64,000 nucleotides of DNA. It comes from Ruminococcus sp. (GTDB lineage Bacteria > Bacillota > Clostridia > Oscillospirales > Ruminococcaceae). The notes under the pieces were generated by a model, which was not told the DNA's origin, did no database searches, and was given only the letters and a program-made list of their open reading frames with translations. Positions 8,495 through 14,680 of this stretch are shown here, in pieces. A program made the position numbers and the translations under genes. Numbering within the stretch: position 1 is the stretch's first letter; each line of letters begins with the position of its first letter. The stretch spans positions 208,295-272,294 of the forward strand of contig JAGAJO010000009.1 of the NCBI GenBank assembly GCA_017626015.1. The letters are read 5' to 3'.

Positions 8495-8833
8495 ATGACA
8501 GTATATCAGGAAATTTTCGAGGTAATCAAACAGCGTAAGGCTGACTATGAAAACGGCGCAGCTCAGGAAAACAGCTACACCGCCTATCTTTTCGACAAGG
8601 GCGTGGACAAGATCTGCAAAAAGGTTGGCGAGGAAGCTGCCGAAACGATAATTGCCGCAAAAAACGGCGATAACGACGAGCTCATGAACGAAATAAACGA
8701 TCTGCTTTATCACGTTATGGTGCTTGCGGCAAATCAGGGCCTTGACTGGTCAGAAGTTGAAAGAGTGCTTGATGAGAGAAACGAAAAGATCGGAAATCTG
8801 AAAAAATTTCATACAGTGGATAAAAACACTTGA
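8495..8833 (+). CDS. hisE: Phosphoribosyl-ATP pyrophosphohydrolase
   Basis: HisE removes pyrophosphate from phosphoribosyl-ATP, the second step of the pathway. It is a 112-aa all-alpha MazG-superfamily enzyme with the expected SYTAYLFDKGVDKICKKVGEE N-terminal half and the metal-binding EEAAETIIAAKN and ELMNEINDLLYH helices. The AGGAGG site lies within the end of hisI. It is the last gene of the his cluster and is followed by a terminator at 8867-8909. Confidence 0.95.
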   Translation: MTVYQEIFEVIKQRKADYENGAAQENSYTAYLFDKGVDKICKKVGEEAAETIIAAKNGDNDELMNEINDLLYHVMVLAANQGLDWSEVERVLDERNEKIGNLKKFHTVDKNT

Positions 8834-8866
8834 CAGTAAAATGCTTGGGTATTTAAATAGTTATGG

Positions 8867-8909
8867 ATTTATCTCTGTTTCGCCTATGCGGATAAGAGAT
8901 AAATTTTTT
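8867..8909 (+). terminator. Rho-independent terminator of the his operon
   Basis: A perfect 10-bp stem (ATTTATCTCT at 8867-8876 with AGAGATAAAT at 8895-8904) is followed by a run of T to 8909. It lies 34 bp after the hisE stop. Confidence 0.8.
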
Positions 8910-8994
8910 GCCGTTTTGCACACTTTTTTCTCCGGGTGAATATGATGTAGAGAAGTAAGAATACTTCCCAATTTAATTTACAGGAGGATTTATT

Positions 8995-9780
8995 ATGAGC
9001 GAATTTAACTGCAAACCCGGCAGACCGTTTAAAGAAGCTGTTTGTGTGGACGCTATGAGAATTTTTGATTCATGCAGTTCTCAGGACTGTCTTGAGGACG
9101 TGGAGTTTTGCTTTGATCCGCAGGATCAGAATGCCATAAACAATGCGTCTTACATTAAAACAAAGTGCATAGACGTTACCGACGTAAGCTTTGCCGTTGC
9201 ACCGGTTGCGTTTAATCAGGGTTTTTACGCCGTTGATGTAACATATTATTTCAGAGCACAGATCGAGGTTTATTGCAGCGAAAACGTGCCGCCGGTCATA
9301 GTTTTCGGAAAAGCTGCATTTACCAAAAAGGTTATACTTTTCGGCAGCGACGGCAGCACTCAGAGATTTGTTTCAGATGACTGCTGTCCGCCTAAGCAGG
9401 AAACGCCTGTGACAGGCTGCGCCGCCTGCTGCAATGGAGTTTCAACCCTTCCGACCGCAACTGCAAGTGTCGTTTCGCCTATGTGTCTCGATACGAAGCT
9501 TGTTAATTCCTGCACCTGCGCAGAAACTAAAAATGTGCTTATAACCATAGGTCTTTTTGCGATAGTTTCACTTCAGAGACCGGTGCCGATCATGATTCCG
9601 GTTTACGACTACTGCGTCCCCGAAAAGGAGTGTTCCACCAACAGCGACAGTCCCTGTGAGATGTTTGAAAAAATGTGTTTCCCCACGTCGGAATTTTTCC
9701 CGAAAAGTCTGAACGATTATCCGTGCGGCTGCAATGAAGCGGCGGAGTTGTCTGAGGAAACTTCCGAAGGCGATAGCTGA
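8995..9780 (+). CDS. Cysteine-rich hypothetical protein, possible spore-surface protein
   Basis: A 261-aa protein with 21 cysteines (8 per cent), including CC pairs and CGC, CTC and CAACC groups. It lacks a signal peptide. A hydrophobic beta-rich stretch near residues 175-200 (KNVLITIGLFAIVSL) may be buried core. I do not recognise a named family. Clostridial exosporium and coat proteins are often cysteine-rich and crosslinked, so a spore-surface role is a plausible but unproven inference. AGGAGG precedes the ATG. A TGAATA (8937-8942) and GAATACT (8959-8965) pair upstream loosely resembles a forespore promoter. It is monocistronic and ends at paired terminators. Confidence 0.65.
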   Translation: MSEFNCKPGRPFKEAVCVDAMRIFDSCSSQDCLEDVEFCFDPQDQNAINNASYIKTKCIDVTDVSFAVAPVAFNQGFYAVDVTYYFRAQIEVYCSENVPPVIVFGKAAFTKKVILFGSDGSTQRFVSDDCCPPKQETPVTGCAACCNGVSTLPTATASVVSPMCLDTKLVNSCTCAETKNVLITIGLFAIVSLQRPVPIMIPVYDYCVPEKECSTNSDSPCEMFEKMCFPTSEFFPKSLNDYPCGCNEAAELSEETSEGDS

Positions 9781-9818
9781 TACGTTAAACGGTATTGAAG
9801 ATTTATTAGTTAATAAAA

Positions 9819-9848
9819 GCGGACGGCGATCATTTGAACGCCGTCCGC
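9819..9848 (-). terminator. Terminator hairpin for the LCP gene
   Basis: A perfect 10-bp GC-rich stem, GCGGACGGCG with CGCCGTCCGC. On the minus strand it is followed by CTTTTATTAAC, so it best serves the minus-strand LCP gene, although it lies beyond the second hairpin. Confidence 0.55.
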
Positions 9849-9856
9849 CGAAATAT

Positions 9857-9899
9857 AAGAACCTGTATCAGCTTCAACAAATACAGGTTCTTATTTATT
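9857..9899 (+). terminator. Terminator hairpin for the cysteine-rich gene
   Basis: A perfect 12-bp stem (AAGAACCTGTAT at 9857-9868 with ATACAGGTTCTT at 9881-9892) is followed by ATTTATT on the plus strand. It separates two convergent genes and may act in both directions. Confidence 0.6.
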
Positions 9900-9907
9900 A
9901 TTCAAAA

Positions 9908-11212
9908 TTAATACTGATTGTAAATGTTTTCGCCCAGGTAGCGGATATTTGTGTTGAAGTCGATACCAAGTACCGCCATTCCGCTTATTGTCAGGTTCCA
10001 CCATGTGTTGTCTGCCGGAACTCTGCACTGGACTCTTTCATAACCCAGTAATGTGGGAGCGTCAAGAATAAGATCGAAGATCTCGTCACGCTGGATATTC
10101 GTGGTCACATTAGGCAGGATCTCATCCAGCAGATCGCCAAGCTCAGTAATGCTCAGATCATTCATCTTGCTGATGATCTGTTCAAGAACGGTTCTCTGAC
10201 GCTCGGTCCTTCCGAAATCCGTACCAACGTATCTGATCCTTGAGTATGCCAGCGCCTGAGCACCGTTTAGCGTATAATCTCCGCCTCCGGAAAGCTTGTA
10301 AGAGTTGGCGTTGTTTCCTTCCAGATTGTTTATTCCGGTAAGATACTGGTTAAGATATTTTACTTCCTCGTCTGTAACGCTTATGTCAACTCCGCCTACA
10401 GTGTCCACAACCTTTATAAACGAGTAAAAATTGACCTGTACATAGTTATGGATCGGAACCTTGAAATTACTTTCAAGCGTTTCAATAAGCAGATCCGGAC
10501 CTCCGTAAGCATAAGCGTGATTGAGTCTCGTATTAGAAACGTTTGGAATGTAAAGATAAATATCTCTCAGGAAAGATGTCATTATTACCTTTTCGGTAGA
10601 TCTGTTTATGGAAACAAGGATCATGCTGTCAGAACGTCCTCTGGAATTTTTATCTCTTGCGTCGGTACCGATAAGCAGAACATTGTATACGTTTGGATCG
10701 TCGAAATCATAATTGTAAGTCTCTGTGTATTCGACCTGATAGTTTGTTTCGTTATCGTTAGTTTTGACCTCAGTCTTACTGCTGTTTTTATTATCTTTTT
10801 TATCAGTATTTTCTATATTCTGCTTTATCTGTTCGTCGATCTTGTCGATCTCCTCCTGGGGAGAATCCGGTTCGGAGGTTATATCGTCATCAGGTTCTAT
10901 TGAGTCAAGTATCTCGTACTTACTGGTTTCATCTACAATATTGACCTTGTCAATGTAATGATAAATTACCCCGACGCCAACTGCAACCGCAATACCGGTA
11001 AGAACAAGAATAATAAGAAGGATTATCAGAAAGATCCTGAGCTTATTGGTTTTTTTTCTGGGCTTCTGATTTTTACCCGAAGGATTTTCATCCTTCTGTT
11101 CTGCAAGCTTTCCGTCCGGATCGTTAAGATCGTAAAGCTTTTCTCCGGATTTTGATTTATCCATGGTGTCTGAAATTATCTTTTCTATTGAATCGTTTTT
11201 GTTATCAGCCAT
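9908..11212 (-). CDS. LytR-CpsA-Psr (LCP) family cell-wall glycopolymer transferase
   Basis: LCP proteins transfer lipid-linked wall polymers such as teichoic acids or capsule to peptidoglycan at the outer membrane face. This 434-aa protein has a cytoplasmic N-terminal region of about 50 residues, one transmembrane helix near 55-80, an acidic Asp/Glu/Lys linker to about residue 170, and the LCP domain. LCP motifs seen are YNVLLIGTDARD, RSDSMILVSINR, VIMTSFLRDIYL, LNHAYAYGG and YSRIRYVGTDFGRTERQR, which supplies the conserved Arg and Asp residues for phosphate and metal binding. A GGAGGT site precedes the ATG. It is monocistronic with its own promoter. Confidence 0.92.
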   Translation of the reverse strand: MADNKNDSIEKIISDTMDKSKSGEKLYDLNDPDGKLAEQKDENPSGKNQKPRKKTNKLRIFLIILLIILVLTGIAVAVGVGVIYHYIDKVNIVDETSKYEILDSIEPDDDITSEPDSPQEEIDKIDEQIKQNIENTDKKDNKNSSKTEVKTNDNETNYQVEYTETYNYDFDDPNVYNVLLIGTDARDKNSRGRSDSMILVSINRSTEKVIMTSFLRDIYLYIPNVSNTRLNHAYAYGGPDLLIETLESNFKVPIHNYVQVNFYSFIKVVDTVGGVDISVTDEEVKYLNQYLTGINNLEGNNANSYKLSGGGDYTLNGAQALAYSRIRYVGTDFGRTERQRTVLEQIISKMNDLSITELGDLLDEILPNVTTNIQRDEIFDLILDAPTLLGYERVQCRVPADNTWWNLTISGMAVLGIDFNTNIRYLGENIYNQY

Positions 11213-11256
11213 AATTTACCTCCAATGATAAACTCCGATTACAGATATACAAATTA

Positions 11257-11285
11257 ATTATAAACCATTTTACCGAATAAATCAA
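11257..11285 (-). promoter_or_regulatory. Sigma-A-type promoter of the LCP gene
   Basis: On the minus strand TTGATT (11285-11280) and TATAAT (11262-11257) are separated by 17 bp. The initiation point would be about 40 bp before the LCP start codon. Confidence 0.7.
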
Positions 11286-11395
11286 GAGAAATCCTCAAAT
11301 TTTGTACTATTTATTGTATTTCAAATAACGCTGTAACAATATTATAGTAAAAAGCACAAGAATTACAGTAAAATTGCAAAAAGTTATAAATTCTA

Positions 11396-11424
11396 TTGAC
11401 TAATTAAAAGAAAAATGGTATGAT
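11396..11424 (+). promoter_or_regulatory. Sigma-A-type promoter of lysA
   Basis: TTGACT (11396-11401), a 17-bp spacer and TATGAT (11419-11424). The ATG at 11420 lies inside the -10 box, which rules it out as the lysA start. Confidence 0.8.
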
Positions 11425-11473
11425 ATATTATATATTTAATGAACAATTCAATCGGAAAGAGGAAGAATTGGCG

Positions 11474-12751
11474 ATGAAAAAACCATTTATTACAAAACAG
11501 CAGGCTGAGGAAATATCAGCTAAATATCCTACACCCTTTCATATTTATGATGAAAAGGGAATAAGGAAGAATGCCAGAGATCTATATAAGGCGTTCAGTT
11601 GGAATAAGGGTTACAGAGAGTATTTTGCTGTAAAAGCGACTCCGAATCCCTACATACTTAAAATTTTACAGGAAGAAGGCTGCGGAGTAGATTGTTCGTC
11701 CCTTACTGAACTTATGATGAGCGAATGCTGCGGTTTTTCCGGCAGCGATATTATGTTTTCTTCCAATGTTACGCCGCAGGAGGATTATCTTAAAGCGAGG
11801 GAGCTTGGAGCGTATATAAATCTGGACGATTTCACGCATATTGAATATCTTGACAAGCTCTGTGGTATTCCCGAAACAATTTGCTGCCGTTTTAATCCCG
11901 GCGGACATTTCTCTATAGAAAACCAGATCATGGACAACCCCGGCGAGGCAAAGTACGGCTTCACAAAAGAGCAGCTTATCGAGGGCTTTAAGCTCCTTAA
12001 AAGCAAGGGTGCAAAGTATTTCGGCTTACACGCTTTTCTTGCTTCAAATACCGTTTCAAATGCGTATTATCCGAAGCTTGCACGAATCCTTTTTGAACTT
12101 GCCGTTGAGCTTAAGGAGAAAACCGGTGCTGACATTAAATTTATCAATCTTTCCGGAGGAATAGGAATTTCATACGAGCCTGATAAGCCGCAGAATGATA
12201 TTTTTGCCATCGGTGAAGGCGTGCATAAGGCGTTTGACGATATACTTGTTCCTGCGGGAATGGGGGACGTTGCTATTTTTACCGAGCTTGGCAGATATAT
12301 GCTTGCTCCTTACGGACATCTTGTGACCACCTGTGTTCATCAGAAACACATATACAAGGAATATATAGGCGTAGACGCCTGCGCCTGCAACCTTATGAGA
12401 CCTGCGATGTACGGCGCTTATCATCATATTACGGTTCTTGGCAAGGAAAATGCGCCATGTGACCATAAATATGACGTGACCGGAAGTCTTTGCGAAAACA
12501 ACGATAAATTTGCAATTGACAGAATGCTTCCTGAGATCAATATAGGGGATATTCTTGTTATTCACGATACAGGAGCGCACGGATTTTCTATGGGATATAA
12601 TTACAACGGAAGACTTCGCTCTGCCGAGCTTCTGCTTTGCGAGGACGGAACAGTAAAGCTTATCAGACGTGCGGAAACTCCCGCCGACTATTTCGCTACA
12701 TTTGATTTTACTGGAATCATGGACAAGTACCTCGATAAAAACGGTAAATAG
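11474..12751 (+). CDS. lysA: Diaminopimelate decarboxylase-like PLP enzyme
   Basis: LysA removes CO2 from meso-diaminopimelate to give L-lysine. The 425-aa fold type III PLP enzyme has the Schiff-base Lys in YFAVKATPNP near residue 55, the glycine-rich phosphate site LSGGIGI near 235-241, ELGRYMLAPYG near 275-285, and the substrate-side GSLCEN near 338-343 where the family Cys activates catalysis. The frame opens at 11420, but that codon overlaps the -10 element. The ATG at 11474 follows AAAGAGGAAG and begins MKKPFITKQQ. It is monocistronic between its own promoter and terminator. Related decarboxylases for other amino acids cannot be fully excluded. Confidence 0.85.
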   Translation: MKKPFITKQQAEEISAKYPTPFHIYDEKGIRKNARDLYKAFSWNKGYREYFAVKATPNPYILKILQEEGCGVDCSSLTELMMSECCGFSGSDIMFSSNVTPQEDYLKARELGAYINLDDFTHIEYLDKLCGIPETICCRFNPGGHFSIENQIMDNPGEAKYGFTKEQLIEGFKLLKSKGAKYFGLHAFLASNTVSNAYYPKLARILFELAVELKEKTGADIKFINLSGGIGISYEPDKPQNDIFAIGEGVHKAFDDILVPAGMGDVAIFTELGRYMLAPYGHLVTTCVHQKHIYKEYIGVDACACNLMRPAMYGAYHHITVLGKENAPCDHKYDVTGSLCENNDKFAIDRMLPEINIGDILVIHDTGAHGFSMGYNYNGRLRSAELLLCEDGTVKLIRRAETPADYFATFDFTGIMDKYLDKNGK

Positions 12752-12760
12752 GCATACTTT

Positions 12761-12795
12761 AAAATCCGCAGTTAAGGTTATCTGCGGATTTTTTT
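12761..12795 (+). terminator. Terminator of lysA
   Basis: Stem AAATCCGCAG (12762-12771) with CTGCGGATTT (12782-12791), followed by T to 12795. Confidence 0.85.
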
Positions 12796-12825
12796 GTTTA
12801 TTAATAAAAATTACCGCCGAAATAC

Positions 12826-12854
12826 TTGCAATCTGCATGAAAATGTTGTATAAT
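12826..12854 (+). promoter_or_regulatory. Sigma-A-type promoter of the gatCAB-aspS operon
   Basis: TTGCAA (12826-12831), 17-bp spacer, TATAAT (12849-12854). Initiation near 12861 would leave a leader of about 50 nt before gatC. Confidence 0.75.
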
Positions 12855-12912
12855 ATTATATTGAGTTGGTATGCTTAAACATACCCGAATAATCGGAAAG
12901 GTAAGGAATATT

Positions 12913-13191
12913 ATGGATACTAATTTGGTGAAATATCTTGCCGAGCTTGGAAAGCTTGAATTTTCCAGTGAAGAGCTTGAAAAGACTGCGGAGGAAATGA
13001 CAGATATTATTGCCCTTATGGATACCGTCAAGGAAATTGACATAACCTACGATGATCTGAAGGACAACCATAACGTTTATCTTGACAATCTGAGAACGGA
13101 CGAGCCTAAGGCTTCCATGCCTACCTCCAAGGTGCTTCAGAACGCTGAGAATACAAATAACTGCTTTGTCGTTCCAAAGGTAGTTGAATAA
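12913..13191 (+). CDS. gatC: Asp/Glu-tRNA amidotransferase subunit C
   Basis: GatC is the small scaffold subunit that wraps around GatA and GatB in the amidotransferase that converts Asp-tRNA(Asn) and/or Glu-tRNA(Gln) to the amide form. The protein is 92 aa, the normal size. It opens with VKYLAELGKLEFSSEELE, the typical helical pair, and ends with the extended FVVPKVVE tail. The frame opens 42 bp upstream, but the ATG at 12913 follows AAAGGTAAGG and begins MDTNLVKYLA. It is the first gene of the operon and lies 25 bp before gatA. Confidence 0.92.
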   Translation: MDTNLVKYLAELGKLEFSSEELEKTAEEMTDIIALMDTVKEIDITYDDLKDNHNVYLDNLRTDEPKASMPTSKVLQNAENTNNCFVVPKVVE

Positions 13192-13216
13192 TTTAAACAG
13201 AAGGGTAGTGTGTGAT

Positions 13217-14665
13217 TTGGACATTTCTTCAATGAAGCTGAGAGATATGCGCAGGGCGTTAGACGAAAAGAAGATCTCTGCGCCCGAGCTTGCAAAGGAA
13301 TACCTTGAAAATATAAACAAATACGATGAAAAGCTTGAATGCTATATAACAGTAACTGCCGATAAGGCTGCGGCACAGGCAGAAAAGGCTCAGGAAATTA
13401 TTAATAAAGGAGAGGCTAAGGCTCTTACGGGAATCCCTCTTGCAATAAAGGACAATATCTGTACGGAGGGCGTAAGGACTACCTGCGCTTCAAGGATCCT
13501 TGAGAACTTCGTTCCGCCTTATAATGCAACGGTTATGGAAAAGCTGGAACATCAGAATATTGTCATGCTTGGTAAAACATCAATGGACGAGTTTGCCATG
13601 GGCGGTTCTACTCAGACATCGGCATTTAAAAAGACAAAAAATCCATATAACGTTAATTGCGTTCCCGGAGGATCTTCCGGAGGTTCAGCTGCGGTCGTTG
13701 CGGCGGATCTTGCTCCGGCTGCTCTCGGTTCCGATACCGGAGGTTCTATCAGGCAGCCCTCGGCGTTCTGCGGAGTGACGGGTATAAAACCAACATACAG
13801 CCGTGTGTCACGTTACGGTTTGGTAGCCTTCGCTTCTTCGCTGGATCAGATCGGACCTATCGCCAAGGATTCACACGACTGTGCGATCCTCCTTAATGCG
13901 ATCTGCGGTTTCGATCCCCACGACGGTACAAGCTCTGTAAACGAGGTCCCTGATTTTACGGCAAAAATCGGGAAACCGGTAAAGGGTATGAAGATTGCAT
14001 TGCCCAAGGAGTTCTTTGCGGATGGTATCGACAGCGAAGTCAGAGATGCTGTCTTAAAGGCTGCCGACGAATACAAGGCTATGGGAGCCGAGCTGGTGGA
14101 ATGTTCCATGCCGTCACTTAAATATGCCGTCCCATGTTATTATCTGCTTGCCTGCGCTGAAGCCGCTTCCAATCTTTCAAGATATGACGGTATTAAGTAC
14201 GGCCACAGAGCCAAGGGTGCCGACAGCTATGAGGAGCTGGTGATCAGATCACGCTCCGAGGGCTTCGGCGAAGAGGTAAAAAGAAGGATACTTTTAGGAA
14301 ACTATTGTCTTTCCAGCGGATATTACGACGCTTATTACAGAAAGGCTCTTGCTCTGCGCCAGCTCATAAGAAAAGAATATGACGATATTTTTGAGAACTG
14401 CGATGTGATCCTTACGCCCACGACCCCGACGGTAGCTTACAGTCCTGAAATAACTGCCGATCCGGTACAGATGTATCAGGCGGATATCTGCACTGTCACA
14501 GTAAACATAGCAGGTCTTCCCGCAGTGTCAACACCCTGCGGATACGATAAAAACGGAATGCCCATAGGACTTTCAATAATCGGAAGAAAGTTTGACGAGC
14601 AGACCGTTCTTCAGATTTCAGATGCCTACGAGCAGGGATTCACTCCCGTTGCGCCGAAGCTTTAA
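13217..14665 (+). CDS. gatA: Asp/Glu-tRNA amidotransferase subunit A
   Basis: GatA is the glutaminase subunit: it releases ammonia from glutamine and feeds it to GatB. The 482-aa amidase-signature protein has the catalytic triad Lys78 (LAIKDNI), cis-Ser153 (GGSSGGS) and nucleophile Ser177 (TGGSIRQPS), with the usual 24-residue spacing between the serines. The frame is open from a TTG at 13184 inside gatC. The TTG at 13217 follows AGAAGGG by a normal distance and gives LDISSMKLRDMRRA, so it is preferred; the ATG at 13232 is an alternative. It ends 15 bp before gatB. Confidence 0.93.
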   Translation: MDISSMKLRDMRRALDEKKISAPELAKEYLENINKYDEKLECYITVTADKAAAQAEKAQEIINKGEAKALTGIPLAIKDNICTEGVRTTCASRILENFVPPYNATVMEKLEHQNIVMLGKTSMDEFAMGGSTQTSAFKKTKNPYNVNCVPGGSSGGSAAVVAADLAPAALGSDTGGSIRQPSAFCGVTGIKPTYSRVSRYGLVAFASSLDQIGPIAKDSHDCAILLNAICGFDPHDGTSSVNEVPDFTAKIGKPVKGMKIALPKEFFADGIDSEVRDAVLKAADEYKAMGAELVECSMPSLKYAVPCYYLLACAEAASNLSRYDGIKYGHRAKGADSYEELVIRSRSEGFGEEVKRRILLGNYCLSSGYYDAYYRKALALRQLIRKEYDDIFENCDVILTPTTPTVAYSPEITADPVQMYQADICTVTVNIAGLPAVSTPCGYDKNGMPIGLSIIGRKFDEQTVLQISDAYEQGFTPVAPKL

Positions 14666-14680
14666 AGGAGGAAAAGACAA

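Noticed and set aside
11420-11473. 18-codon N-terminal extension of lysA
   Set aside because: The ATG at 11420 is part of the -10 box of the lysA promoter, so it cannot be in the mRNA.
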